A stretch of DNA of 64,000 nucleotides, from positions 868,001 to 932,000 of the forward strand of contig BSBM01001387.1 in NCBI GenBank assembly GCA_027924585.1. The letters are read 5' to 3'. The position numbers and the translations under genes are program-made. Under the pieces are notes generated by a model that was not told the DNA's origin, did not search any database, and was given only the letters and a program-made list of their open reading frames with translations. This document shows positions 21,417 to 33,092 of the stretch, piece after piece; the first letter of the stretch is position 1; each line of letters begins with the position of its first letter. Source of the stretch: Larix kaempferi. Taxonomy: Eukaryota; Streptophyta; Pinopsida; Pinales; Pinaceae.

Positions 21417-22623
21417 TGGATGTAAAATCAGCCTTTCTAAATGGGGAACTAGAAGAAGAAGTCTACATTAAACAGCCAGAAGGGTTTCAATTCTCAAAAA
21501 ACAGGGATTATGTGTGCAGACTAAAAAGAGCTATCTATGGCTTGAAGCAAGCTCCCAGAGCCTGTATTCCAGATTGGACAGATACTTGCGACAACAAGGT
21601 TTCAAAAAGGGAAATGCAGACAACAATTTGTATATCAAATAGGATCACAATACTATTCTTATTGTCAAATTATATGTCGATGACATCATCTTTGGAAGTG
21701 ACAATGATGACCTATGTCAACAATTTGCCAAAGATATGCAAAAAGAATTTGAAATGTCTTTGCTCGGTGAATTGAGCTTCTTCCTGGGACTTCAAATATC
21801 TCAGTGTAAAGAAGGCATTTTCATTTCTCAGACAAAGTACATCAAAGAAATGTTGAAAAGATTCAAAATGGAAGATTGTAAACCTATGAGTACACCTATG
21901 GCCACCGAATGTAAGTTAAGCAAGGACGATGAATCTAAAGAAGCAGATCAAAAACTGTACAAGTCAATGATTGGCAGTTTACTCAATGTGACAGCCTCAA
22001 GGCCAGATGTGATGCAAGTTGTGGGACAAGTTGCAAGATTTCAAGCATCTCCTAAGGAAACTCATGTTGCAGCAGTCAAAAGGATCTTCTGATACCTCAA
22101 AGCAACAATGAACTTTGGATTATGGTATCCAAAAGGAAATGAGTTAACATTGGTAGCTTATTCAGATGCATATTGGGCAGTATGCGTTGATGATAGAAGA
22201 AGTACAAGTGGTGCAACATTCTTCTTAGGAAATTGTATAGTATCATTGTCCAGCAAAAAGCAATCCTCAGTTTCCTTATCCACCGCAGAAGCAAAATATA
22301 TAGCAGCAACAACTTGTTGTACTCAGGTTCTTTGGATGAAACAAACTCTGCAAGATATATAAGTGACATATGATGAGCCCATTCCAATTCTATGTGACAA
22401 CAGCAGTGCCATCAGCATCTCAAAGAATCCGATAATGCACTCGAAGATAAAGCACAATCCTATCAAGTTTCACTTTCTTCGGGAGCAAGTCATAGATAAG
22501 AATATCAAGCTAGAATATATTGGGACAAAGGAACAAATTGCAGATGTCTTCACCAAGCCACTTTCAAGAGAAACTTTTGAGTACCTCCAACAAAAATTGG
22601 GGGTCATTCCATCTCCAAATTGA
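21417..22623 (+). pseudogene. Element B reverse transcriptase remainder and RNase H
   Basis: It restarts with [20 protein letters not shown] and the YGLKQAPRA block. After a frameshift near 21570 it carries the catalytic YVDD box in another frame (about 21671), then [10 protein letters not shown] and the RNase H domain: YSDAYWAVC with the first acidic residue, LSTAEAKYIAA, and ILCDNSSAISISKNP. It ends IADVFTKPLSRETFEYLQQKLG and stops at 22621-22623. Stops at 22090-22092 (TGA) and 22360-22362 (TAA) break the RNase H frame. All catalytic motifs can be located, so loss of function comes from stops, shifts and the C insertion. Confidence 0.9.
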
Positions 22624-22699
22624 AGTGACTCCTCTTCAAGAAAATCTGTAGTGCCTGGTGATAAGGGGAGCAGTGTTGTCAACAAAAATTCCCTTTGCC

Positions 22700-22789
22700 A
22701 TTGATGCCAAAGGGGGGAGAATTTGCTTAAAGGGGGAGCTTAGTCTTAGGGGGAGCTTGAATGTTGCCATCAATGACAAAGGGGGAGAT
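22700..22789 (+). other. Multiple polypurine tracts of element B
   Basis: Four to five purine runs (AAAGGGGGGAGAA, AAAGGGGGAG, AGGGGGAG, AAAGGGGGAGAT) precede the 3' LTR. The last (22778-22789) abuts TGTTGATTAAG at 22790. Repeated polypurine tracts in this spot are a known Sirevirus signature. Confidence 0.85.
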
Positions 22790-24708
22790 TGTTGATTAAG
22801 TTGTCATTGATGCCAACAGTGTCTGGTTATTGATATCAATAGTGCCCTGGCTAGGACTAAAGTGGTTGTATCTTGGTGCCCCTTGTGGAGCCCCTAAAAG
22901 TCTTTTGTGTTGTTGGAGTCTAAGGAATCCTTTTGTGGTTGTCCAAGCCCAAGCTTGAAGCCCTTGGAGGCCTTGGGACAATTACAAAAGCCCTAATTAC
23001 CCATTGAATTGGTTGGGTGCCCTTATGTTGTCCTTTGGGCTTACTTACGTGTTTTTCACTCCTGGTTGTCATTTGATTGAAGTTTTCCTTGTTGCTTTCT
23101 CCGATTGATCCTTTGCCCACAAACATTAGTCAAATGCCCGCATGAAGAAGCCCTCACACATGTGGTTAGGCCCAATGAAATGCTTGCCAATGACTAAGAT
23201 TATACTTGCATAAGCTTAGAGAAAATGCCCGCAGGCCCTAGAAGAAATGCCCGCAGGCCCTTAAAGAAATGCTCGCAAGCCCTTAGAAAAATGCCTGCAG
23301 GCCTATGAAAAGATGCCCGCAGGCTTTATGGAGTGATGCCCGCAGCTTAAGGAGAATATGCCCGCAACTTCAGGAGAAAATGCCTGCAGGCCTTATGGAG
23401 TGATGCCTGCCAGCAGTAATGAAGATGCCCGCAAAGGCTTACAAAATGCCCGCAGACACCTGGAAAGCCTAAATGGTCAATGGGTTGAACAAGGATATCT
23501 GGGATTAATAAATAAATGACGTGGCAAATATTTTCCTAAGAATAATGATTTTAATTTGAAAAAGAATATGACAGTTTGGCCCAATTAAAAAAAGGAGACA
23601 AAAAATTAAAAAAAAAAAATTTGTTTGTAAGACAGGTCGACCCCCAAAATTTGTGGAAAAATTAGCATAAATATCTGAGAAGTCATTCAAAGGTGTGAAA
23701 ATTTTGGTTGTGAAATTGAGCTCTGATTTTGGGGTAGAAGACTGAGGCAGCCTCAAACCCGATCCTTCACAAAGATATCTTTGGGGGTTTTACAAGACAT
23801 CAGACAGTCCGAGCTTGAAGTCTGAATCCTTGTGTTGACAAGTCTCGAATTTTTGTGAGTTTATACTGTAGCTAATTCTGAAGAGATTCGAACTTTCACC
23901 AAAATGTGACAGTCTGAACCTTGAAGTATGACAATCCAACAATTGAAGAGTTGACAGTTGAAGGCTTTGAAGGCTTGACAGTCCTAAGTCTTGACAGTGT
24001 TGACAGTCCGAATAGTAAAGAGTTTTGAAAGTCTCCTGAAGTTTGACAGTCTTAATGCTGAAGAGTTTGACAGCCCATATTTTGAAGTCCTGATGTGTGA
24101 AGGTTGACACTCACAAATCTTCTTGAAGTCTCCTCAAGTTCGAACTCCTTCAAAGTGATGACATTGTGTAGTGTGTGAAGACTTCACATGGGAAAACAAT
24201 GATACACAGTGACATATTCAATGCACAGTGACCTGATGTATTCCTAGATTTCATAAATGTGATGACTTGACAGTGATAAGGTACAGGGTTATGAGCAAAG
24301 GGTATCAACAATGAGTTCAGTGATCAATTTGACAGGTCCACAAGTTCAGCAATTCAAGATCATTCTTCTTTAGGGTTGCAGGGTGGCACTAGGGATCACA
24401 ACTTTGTGAGTTGAGTTGTTGTAGCAGCTCGTCAGTTGCAGTTGACGAAGCCTAGGGGGTTGTATCCCCTTCCAATTGTAGCTGGAGTTGTTGTATTAAA
24501 TTTGTTACCCCAGTTGTTGCTAGGTCAAATTTTATCATAAAAGACTTCCATGGTTTTACCCCCGGGACTTGGGTTTCCACGTAAAAATCTTGTGTACTGT
24601 GAATCTTGTTATTTTTCATGAATGTTGATGATATGCTGCAAAGTGCTCTTAAATAAAATTTTATATAATTATGCAAATACTAATTCACCCCCCCTCAATA
24701 TTTCAATA
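22790..24708 (+). repeat. Element B 3' LTR (1919 bp)
   Basis: It matches 10625-12594, including the ATGCCCGCAGGCC minisatellite (23215-23455) and the TGACAGTC cluster (23905-24080). The terminal CA has become TA. Confidence 0.92.
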
Positions 24709-24834
24709 GTTGCTGGGTTTTCTCCTTTATGGTTTCCCCGAGAAAAACTATTGTGTCTTTTGTGTATTGTTGTGCTTGTTATTCTTTCAGTTAAAGATCC
24801 TAGATAATATTGAATTAAAGTAGAAAAACTAGCA
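24709..24834 (+). repeat. Element A 5' LTR, right part
   Basis: After B's right target duplication gttgc (24709-24713) the A LTR continues ('ttctcctttatggtttcccc') and ends AACTAGCA at 24834. The 3' LTR ends AACTAACA. Confidence 0.9.
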
Positions 24835-24846
24835 TGGTTTCAGAGC
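24835..24846 (+). other. Primer-binding site of element A
   Basis: TGGTTTCAGAGC is directly next to the LTR. It differs by one base from TGGTATCAGAGC, which is intact at the same place in the related element D (52677). Confidence 0.85.
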
Positions 24847-25268
24847 TTTCCTGAAAAGAAGACATTGTGCAGCAGCGGGAAACTAGGATTTCCAAGTTTG
24901 AGGTCTTCGCTCCACAGATCATCAAGAAAAGGAGGCTAGGCTAAGTCTCCCTAGGAGGGCGCATCTTTCGGTCGAAGCATAATCAAATTCTGAGATTTCT
25001 CATTTTTGGACCCATCACTACAGTCGGAGGAAAACTAGGGCATCAGATATTTTGGGATTCTGTCCACAGTTTCGGAAAAGTAAGCACATTGGACAACTCG
25101 TCTTGAGGAGGTGCATCTTCTTGTCCAATCAGAATTTCAAGATTCCAAGTTTGGAAAATTAAGGTTTCTCCGACAAACCCTAGGCCATCCAGCTTCAGAA
25201 CCGGGTTGGGCATCTCAAATTGGTAAGATCTAAATCTTTGCTATTTCCATTTGAGGCACTCATTCAAT

Positions 25269-26150
25269 ATGTCTCACCACACCAAGCTTGAGGATAAACT
25301 TGAAGGAGCTGATAACTTCCGAGCATGTAAGTATAGGATTGCCCTTGTCCTTGAAGAAAATGATTTGGACAAATATGTGAATGAAGAGGTTCCAACACCA
25401 GAGGGAGATGAGGCTAAAGCTATCCATAAGAAGAACTTGGTTAAAGCGAAGAGAATTATTGTTGACTCCATTAAGGATCATCTCAGCCCACATCTGTCAT
25501 CCTTGAAGACACCCAAGGAGATGTTCGATGCATTGACAAGACTATTCGAAGGAAAGAACATCAATAGAAAGATGACATTGAGGAACCAACCCAAGAACAT
25601 AAAGATCCAGAACTCAGAGACCATGCAAAATCCTATTTCACAAGCGTCTCACAAATCAAGGAGCAACTTGGCATTGTTGAAGATAAGGTAGAAGGAGAGA
25701 TTGTTATGGCCACCTTGAATGGTCTCCCAAGATCATGGGACTCATTCATTCAAGGGATATGTGCCAGGAAGAAGTTGATCACATTCAGTAGACTATGGGA
25801 AGAATGTACATAGGAAGAAGCTTGATTTGTGGCACAAGAAGAGAAGATGGGAGCAAACGATGATCAAGCTCTCACGGGAAGAAACCACAACAAGAGGGAG
25901 CACTATCATCACAACAAGAGGGAGAACCACCATCAAAGTAAGAGGGAGAACTACGATAAACAAAGAAGACCCAGAAGAGATCTATCCAACATTAGATGTT
26001 ATGCATGTGATGAGAAGGGAAACTACTCCAGAGATTGTCCCAAAAACAAAGGCTCCAACAAGAAGACAAACAAGAAGAGACATCATGCTCACACCGCGGA
26101 AGATGATGAACCTGCAAGGAAAAGAACCAGAGAAGAAGAAAGAGATGATT
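25269..26150 (+). pseudogene. Element A gag, frameshifted
   Basis: The start is taken at ATG 25269, giving MSHHTKLEDKLEGADNF, because D starts its gag at the same place (atgataaatcacaccaagct). The copia gag N-terminal domain follows to about 25625, where a frameshift moves the frame (GEIVMATLNGLP is readable in another frame). Two stops (about 25811 and 25823) follow. The frame open from 25829 contains a basic His/Arg/Lys-rich stretch and a CCHC knuckle, CYACDEKGNYSRDC. It is not functional as a single protein. Confidence 0.87.
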
Positions 26151-26737
26151 CTTCAGGTGATGAAGAATATGTCCTAATCTCAGCACTCACGGGCATTGTT
26201 ACACATGGGAGCAATGATTGGGTTGTAGATAGTGGAGCTTCCAAGCACATGACAGGATACAAAGAAGCATTCGTCAATCTATCTGAGCATGAGTCACCTC
26301 ATAAGGTGAAACTTGGGGATGATTACCAATACCCCATAAAAGGAAGTGGAGAAGCTTCCGACAAGCTAGACTACGGAAAATCTCTGAAGATGAAAAATGT
26401 GCTATATGTTCCAGGACTAAAGAAGAACCTTCTCTGCATATCAGCACTAGATGCTAAAGGAATGAGGGTTGCATTCGTAGATGGCCAAGTCTTAATGCGG
26501 CCAAAGGGAAAGACAATAGATGATGCAACTGTGATTGGAGACCAAGGGGGAGGTTTGTACAAGTTCAAGGACCAACCTGAACAAGCATTGGTTCATGACT
26601 CCATGGAACCAAGTGAACTATGGCATAGAAAGCTTACACATGAGCACTATAGAGCACTACCTATTGCAAGCAAAGCAGTTTCAGGACTTCCAGAAATCCA
26701 GGCTAAACATGAAGGCATTTGCAAGGGATGTGCATAA
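26150..26737 (+). pseudogene. Element A protease and pre-integrase
   Basis: Aspartic protease motif DWVVDSGASKHMTGY (about 26215) with D-S-G intact, then the LYVPGLKKNLLCISAL block and the pre-integrase ELWHRKLTHEHYRALP, ending at CKGCA followed by TAA (26735-26737). The HHCC site is therefore split by a stop. It is in frame with the CCHC-containing end of gag, as in a single gag-pol ORF. Confidence 0.87.
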
Positions 26738-27807
26738 GGAAAGAATGCAAAGAATGTGTTTCCCAGCAATGAAATAAAAGCGAAAGGAATATTGGAGATA
26801 ATCCACTTCGATGTATGCGGTCCCATGTCATCCAGCTCACTTAGCAGGTATGTTTATTATGTTTCCTTTATAGATGACTTTTCTCGTAAGACTTGGATTT
26901 ACTTCTTGAAAAATAAAGATGAGGTATTTAGTAAGTTCAAGGAATTCAAACCTTGGTCGAGAATCACACAAAAAAGAAGATCAAAACCCTTCGATCAGAT
27001 AATGGCGGAGAATTCACCTTGGAATAATTCAAGAATCGTTGCAGAGATTCTGGGATTAAGAGGGAGTTGAGCACTCCCCACAATCCTCAACAGAATGGCG
27101 TTGCAGAACGAAAGAACAGAACAATCATCGAAGAAACAAAAGCAATGCTACATGACCAGGATCTTCCGATGCACTTATGGGAAGAAGCTGCGAGGAAAGC
27201 AGTGTATGTACAGAACCGTACTCCTCGTTGAGTACTAGATAACAAGACTCTAGAAGAAGCTTTCTTCGTCGAGAAACCAGAAGTCGGCCATCTCAGGATA
27301 TTTGGCTGCCCAGTGTACATACACATTCTGAGGGAGAAGAGGACAAAGCTAGATCCCTCAGGAAAGAAGGGAATATTCGTAGGATACAGCGAAACTTCAA
27401 AGGCCTACCGAATATACTTCCCAGGATTCAAGAAGCTCGACATCATCAGAGACGTGACATTCGACGAAGACTCAGCATACAACAGATCCAGAAAACTACC
27501 AATTGAAAATATTGAAGAACCTGAAGTTCCCAGGATTCGAGATCAAGTGATGGAGGAAGCAGTTCCAGAAGATCATGAAGACCGAGAAATGGAAGAACCA
27601 CAAGAACCTGTAGATCCACCTCGTGAGAAGAACTCCCACAACAGGAGACGAACATGGATACGAGAGGCAATAGAAGATGCAGAGAAGTATGGCGCTCCAG
27701 ATGGGATGCACAAAGAAAGCAAGAGACCTAGACCATACTCCAGCTATGTGGCCATGCTGTGTGACATCATTGATAAAGAACCTTCCAACTATGAGGAAGC
27801 AACATAG
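26738..27807 (+). pseudogene. Element A integrase, multiple breaks
   Basis: It begins with IIHFDVCGPM (first Asp) and FIDDFSRKTW, then frameshifts near 26945; LRSDNGGEF (second Asp) is in another frame near 26985, and PQQNGVAERKNRTI (Glu) near 27085-27125. A stop interrupts NRTPR-VLDNK at 27229-27231. HLRIFGCPVYIHIL and GIFVGYSETSKAYRIY follow in the open frame to 27807. The triad is recognisable, but at least one shift and three stops prevent translation. Confidence 0.85.
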
Positions 27808-28799
27808 GAGAAAGAATGGAAGGATGCCATGATCGAGGAGTACTAGTTGATCATGAAGAATGATGTCTGGGAGATAGTTTCGAGACCAGAAGGGAAGCCT
27901 GTAGTGACTTTGAAGTGGATCTACAAGATCAAGCATGTTGCAGATGGCAGCATCAAGAAACACAAGGCAAGGTTTGTGGCACGTGGCAAAGTGCGGATGG
28001 AATCTTCCTTGGACAAGGGAAGTATGCAATGGAGATTCTGAAGAGATTCGAAATGATGGACTGCAAGGCTATGGCCACACCCATGGCATTGAACTTGAAG
28101 CTACTGTGTGATGCTTCATCATAGTCAGTTTATGCCACGATGTATCGTCAGATGATTGGTTCATTGATGTACCTGATGAACATGAGACCAGACATATGCT
28201 TTGCTGTGAACACCCTAAGCCAGTTCCTGAAGGATTCGAGACATGTTCACCTGATTGCTGCAAAGCATGTATTGAGGTACCTGAAGGGTATAGTTGACTA
28301 TGAGCTCAAGTATGACGCAAATCAGAAGATCAACCTGCAGGGTTATGTTGATTCAGATTGGGAAGGCAATGCTGCAAATAGGAAGAGCACTTCGGGATGT
28401 TGCTTCAGTATGGGATCCAGCATGATCTCCTGGTTTAGCAGGAAGCAGTCGTGCATGGCACTGAGTACAGCCGAAGTAGAGTATGTTGCAGCTTGTTCGA
28501 CTAGTTGTGAGGCAATATGGGTTAGGAAGCTATTTTCTGATTTGTTTGATCTCCAGTTAGAGGCGACTTGTATTTTCTGTGACAAACAGAGCTGTGTGAA
28601 GTTCTCTGAGAACCCGTTGTTCCATGACAAGTTGAAGCACATTGAGATCAAGTACCACTATATCTGGGATATGGTGCTGAGAGGAGCAGTGAAGCTTTAG
28701 TATATAGTGACAGACGAGCAGATAGCCGATGTGTTGACGAAGCCGTTAGCCAGAGTGAAGTTCGAGTACTTCAGAGAGAAGCTTGGTGTTCTCCAGATC
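27808..28799 (+). pseudogene. Element A reverse transcriptase with core deleted, then RNase H
   Basis: The start of reverse transcriptase is present (VWEIVSRPEGKPVVTLKWIY, KHKARFVARG). At about 27988 the sequence jumps straight to the post-catalytic segment SADGIFLGQGKYAMEILKRF. The palm domain, including the YVDD box, is missing. RNase H is nearly intact (GYVDSDWEGN, LSTAEVEYVAA, IFCDKQSCVKFSENP) with one stop at 28698-28700 before IADVLTKPLAR. The deletion alone makes A non-autonomous. Confidence 0.88.
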
Positions 28800-28849
28800 G
28801 AGGTTCCTCCTAAGAGGGAGTGATGAGACCGGAAGATGCAAATGCACTG

Positions 28850-29270
28850 GTTCTCGCATGGTGGAAGACACAGGTTGTCCATTGGGACGTAATGCACTTG
28901 GAATGCCCCGGGTTGTGTACCCATGCTGGAGAAGATAGAGCCATTCTCGCATGGTGGTAGGTGTAGGTGGTACTTGGGACGTAATGCACTTGTTGTGCTC
29001 TTGATTGTCCTCCCACGTTGGTAGATGTAAGGGTTTGTTCTCGTATGGTGGTAGGCGTAGGTGGTCCTTGGGATGTAATGCATCTAGGATGCGCCTAATT
29101 TTCCTCCCATACTGGAGACATTGAGAGGTCCACCGGTCATAAGACACTATGTGTGCGCCTAGGGAGGATCTTGCATGGTGGAAGTCGTAGGTTGTCCTTG
29201 GGACGTAATGCACCTAGGATGCTCATGATTGTCCTCCCATGCCGGTAGACGCGGGCTGACCATTGTGGGA
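28850..29270 (+). repeat. Degenerate ~93-bp tandem repeats after element A pol
   Basis: Four units anchored on GGGACGTAATGCAC start at 28884, 28976, 29070 (one or two changes) and 29200. Each is preceded by 'tctcgcatggtgg(t/a)ag' and followed by 'gattgtcctccca'. Spacing is 92, 94 and 130. The minus-strand ORFs here (28697-29370) are translations of this repeat, not genes. Confidence 0.8.
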
Positions 29271-29667
29271 CATGAGATGTGCATTTGGGCTGTGCTACGT
29301 ATGATGATGAGATGATATGGATACAATGAGGCGATAGTAGGAGACGCAGGTGATTGTAGTGGCAATGCAATGATTGGTCCTGGGTTGTACCTACTTGATG
29401 GCTTGCTCGTGGAGATGATGAAGACCTACATGTGGGCTAGGCCTACATCCAGCATGAAAAAGGGCTGGCTCTGTAGAACTTCCTATGACGGATAGATTCG
29501 AGAGATGTCACTAATCAATGATCAACGGAATGAAGTTGTTGCAGCAGCAACGATGATGATCCAGTGTTGATGATGTTGTTCCAGCATTGAAGATGATATA
29601 GCGATGATGATGTTGTCCAAAGTGATGATGACTGTGGCAAGATAATAGCTTCCTAGTTAAGATGGAG
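29271..29667 (+). other. Element A 3' untranslated region
   Basis: No coding motif. It is rich in 'gatgatgatg' and leads to the short purine run aagatggag (29659-29667) just before the LTR, which is a weak polypurine tract. Confidence 0.55.
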
Positions 29668-30206
29668 TGTTAATGTAAATGTAACTTCGGAAGATATTCA
29701 ATCGTATTTTATATTGATATTATTATTGTATTTTATTTGTACCTCCGACGGAGATGTTTTTCCCTCCGGTTGGAGATGTCATTATTACATTTGGTCATGC
29801 AAAGTCATTGAGGTAAAACCTCCATTGTAAGTCGGGGTGATAGATCCCCTAGAGTCAAATGTAATATGGTTATTGAGTCTTCCTAGAGAATTCGGCCCAG
29901 TCAGGTTTAGTTGAGGCCGACCAAGTTAGTGAAAATGTCGAGTGGAAAGTAAAGTATAAATAGAGAGCATAGCTCTCTCATTTGTACACACTAACACACA
30001 CAAGTCTGCATAGCAAGAGAGACAAGACAAGTTTGCTGGTGAAGAAAAGAGAGAAGTTGCAGAAGACTATCTTTGAGGAAGTTGCGGGCTTTTCTCCTTT
30101 ATGGTTTCCCCGAGGAAAACTATTGTGTGTTTTGTGTATTGTTGTGCTTGTTATTCTTTCAGTTAAAGATCCTAGATAATATTGAATTAAAGTAGAAAAA
30201 CTAACA
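29668..30206 (+). repeat. Element A 3' LTR (539 bp)
   Basis: It starts TGTTAATGTAAATG and ends AACTAACA, followed by GTTAC. About 50 bases found in the 5' LTR and in D's LTR are deleted near 30070. A TATA box is present (agtataaatag, about 29952). Confidence 0.93.
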
Positions 30207-32045
30207 GTTACAACAAGAGAAATTTCAGCCTTTGAAATAAAAGAGAATGGGTGTCAAGAACAAGAAATTTTTTTGCAAGAAACTTGAAGTGGCCACTCTT
30301 GGATGATCTTTGAGCTTATTTGTGGCCAAATTTTGGCATTCCCTCCCCCTGTAACATGAAAAACCTACACAAAACAGCAAGCTAATCTTTTCCAAATATG
30401 ATAAAAATGAGTATGGAATCACTTTAAAAATTTTAACATATAAATTTCAGCTATTTGTAAATAAAATGTAGCATATAAAAAAGCTGGAAATTATTATTTT
30501 TGAGAGCGAAATAAGTAAACAACTGCAATAAGAAATAGTTAGTTAGAAGAGGCCAAGTTCCTCAATAGTTGCTTGAACAATGGGGTATCCCACTCGGGAA
30601 TCCCACTCCCCAAGCTTAAGATACCTGTAACAAAACTAGCTTCAAATGCACAAGGGATGAGAGATCAAGCAAAGAAATGAGAAATCATTTATTCAAACTA
30701 GAAGTCCATGAAATTCTCAAATGCTAAGAAGATAACCCACATAACATGTGACAACAATATTATTCTCAAGCAAAACAATTTGCTTGAGATCCACAAATGC
30801 AAGCAAGAAACTACAATGCTACAATGTTACCTCACATAAAGCCAAGAACCAAATTTCCTCCAAATATTTCTCTTCATTCACATCAAAAGCTGGTAATTAC
30901 AATGGCTCACTTCTTTGGACAAGAATGGAAGCAACAGAGCAACAAAGCAAGAAAGAATGCAAGAATGCAAGAGCATGAGAGACTGTAACCCAAAAGAGGA
31001 GGAAGAGCCTGCTTATAAAGGAAAAGTGAGGGAGCGACCCTCCTTGCATGCATGCCAAGTGTCACATGAGAGAAGGAAGGGCCCATCGAGAGGGGGGGTG
31101 CACTTCTTAGAGGGGGCGCCTCCTAGGGCGAGAGAACAAAATAATGGGGGGGAAAACCCCCTCTAATGTTTTTATCTTCAATAATAAGTTCAAAGGGGGG
31201 GAAACCACCAAGGTGGGACCCCTCTCTTTGACTTTTGCTTCACTTCCCAAATGCCAAGATGAGAAGGGCACACCCCCTAGAGAGACAACTTAAAACTTGT
31301 AAAACACTTGCTTGGGGCCCCTTTCGGCCATTAATTTTACCTTAGGGACATAACTTAACCTTTGGAAACTTAATTTTCCCACCCAAAGTGACTATAGTCA
31401 CTTTACAAAATTTTGTCATTGTAATTAATGGCCAATTTCCTTGATTTCCTTGGCTGACTTAGGGAAATTCATCAAAAGTCCTATCAAAACTCAAGGGAAT
31501 GTCTTCAAAATTGGTCCAACGGTGTAGGGGGTCTCATGCCATTTATTTTGAGTACCCATACCCCTATACAACATCATAAAGGACCACTTATCCCTCTTTT
31601 ACATTACAACTTTTTATGCTGAGGGACAAATTTTAATTACCAAAAATTAAAAAATCCTAAGTAAAACTTAATGAAATTCAGCAAGACTCTGGATAATATC
31701 TAGCATGGTAATATAGAACATTCCTAGACCCCAATCACCTCGTGAACTCGATCATTAGAACGCATTTCACCACTTTGAAGGAATTTTTGAGTGGAAAATT
31801 TAGATAATTAAAATCACTAAAAATGAATTTTAATTATCCAAGGGAAAAAACACTCGATGAAAAGACTTCCCTAATGATAAAGTCCTAGGAGACTAAGATT
31901 TACAAAAATTGACTCTCATGCTGACATATCATTACAAAATCCCCCGCAGGGGTGCGGAAATTTCATGGAGAAAAGATAAGAAGAATTGTTGCTTTGCTTG
32001 AAAAATTTCATTAGGTACTTCTTTCTCATCTTCAAGGCACATGGT
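30207..32045. repeat. Non-coding continuation of the sequence that received element A (probable J family)
   Basis: It begins with the right target duplication GTTAC. The part near 31690-31960 ('ctagcatggtaatata', 'cattacaaaatccccc') matches the reverse complement of about 51640-51960, so the same repeat lies there in the opposite orientation. The plus ORFs at 30748-31166 are not supported by any motif. Confidence 0.45.
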
Positions 32046-33092
32046 ACATGTGCATGGTACATGGTTGCCCTCCTAGTTGGTTACGTGGTCAACAATATGT
32101 AGATCTGGTTCTACTTCACTTAGCTAATGAGAGAGACTTCATACATCCAGAGAATGTGACTCCTGTATATTATGTTCATATGGTGGCTCTAATTCTCCAC
32201 ATCTGTGCCCTCATTTCAGCAGTAAGTATGCAATATACAGTATGGAACTATTTTTTCCTCAACTGGAATATATCTTCCCTCAAACTCGCCCTTCACAAGT
32301 GTAGAAGTAAACTGTATCAGATCACTGTGTGCACCCTCACTTTTTACCAACTATCACAGAGAATGCGCCCCTTCACCAAACAATAGATGGCCATTACAAG
32401 TGAAATCGATCTTCAACGAACAAAAGTAGACTGACTTCTTCAAGTGCGCCCCAAGGATAATGACCAGCTCGATTTGCAAGGAAAGAGGTGGGGACTTCTT
32501 CCCCCAAATACGCCCTTCACTCCAGCTCTTCAATACATAAACAAACCCTCTGCAATCTCCTTCAATAACTCAAATCTGTACACGAATATGAAAACCTTAT
32601 CCACAACAATGAAGCCCAATAGAGAAACCTGAGTGATTTCTCTCTTCCAACTAGCTAGGGTGGAATCTTGCACCACATAAACCAGTATTAACACAGGTTT
32701 TCTCGAACCCTTGCCAAATGCTCTAAGAGCTCTCCAAGCTTTCTTCTCCAAAAGTGAAAGTGTCGAATGAATGTGAGAATGCCTCATTTTCCCTTTTTAT
32801 CATCCTCTTCTCTCATTTACTTTATTATTTTATTTCCTCTCATTCACGTTTATATTTTATTTTTACTAAGTCACTTTTCCCCTAGTTCTCCACTTTATAA
32901 TTTAAAAGTGAAATTGTTGTCCATTTAATTTTTCCATGATCCTCATTACCCCTTTTATAATTTTTCGTTGACTTTATAAAGTGACTCTACGACATTTTAA
33001 TTCCCTAATTTAATTTTTCCGCTTGAACCTACGGGAACTGGACAGGTTAGCGGAATGGCCCGTAGTGAAATCACGAGGACGTGGACATTATA
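32046..33092 (-). mobile_element. Chromovirus 2 LTR remnant
   Basis: On the minus strand it starts TATAATGTCC at 33092, right after the purine tract gggtggggaggac, in the same arrangement as the LTR of chromovirus 1 (TGTAATGTCC at 4924). Similarity to 4840-4924 is clear near the start ('ggacaggttagcggaatgg'). The distal end could not be placed, so the left boundary is approximate. Confidence 0.5.

Larger units (their letters stand above)
10625..24708 (+). mobile_element. Sirevirus-like Ty1/copia element B, nested in the 5' LTR of A
   Basis: LTRs at 10625-12594 and 22790-24708 both start TGTTGATTAAG. They end TTTCAACA and TTTCAATA (one change). The target duplication is gttgc at 24709-24713 and cttgt at 10620-10624; A's intact 3' LTR reads gttgc at this site, so the left copy carries two changes. 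The gag has a CCHC knuckle followed by a coiled-coil-like tail, pol has copia order, and several AAAGGGGGAG-type tracts precede the 3' LTR, all as in plant Sireviruses (SIRE1/Maximus group). It is interrupted by element C at 16603-21411. Confidence 0.93.
10154..30206 (+). mobile_element. Ty1/copia element A, complete outline, carrying nested elements B and C
   Basis: The left LTR starts TGTTAATGTAAATG at 10154 and the right LTR ends AACTAACA at 30206. Both are flanked by GTTAC (10149-10153 and 30207-30211), a perfect 5-bp target duplication, so both ends come from one insertion. Removing B (10625-24708) leaves a 5' LTR of about 590 bp, an internal region 24835-29667 and a 3' LTR of 539 bp. 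The internal order is gag, protease, integrase, reverse transcriptase, RNase H, which is the copia order. The coding region is broken and lacks the reverse-transcriptase core, so it could not move by itself. Confidence 0.93.

Noticed and set aside
27496-28029. 177-codon minus-strand ORF
   Set aside because: Shadow of the element A integrase/reverse-transcriptase coding strand.
28697-29370. Several overlapping minus-strand ORFs with repeated Pro/His-rich text
   Set aside because: They are translations of the 93-bp tandem repeat after element A pol, on the strand opposite to transcription.
32048-32386. 112-codon plus ORF in the chromovirus LTR region
   Set aside because: Opposite strand to the element, no motif, and in a region assigned to a degraded LTR.
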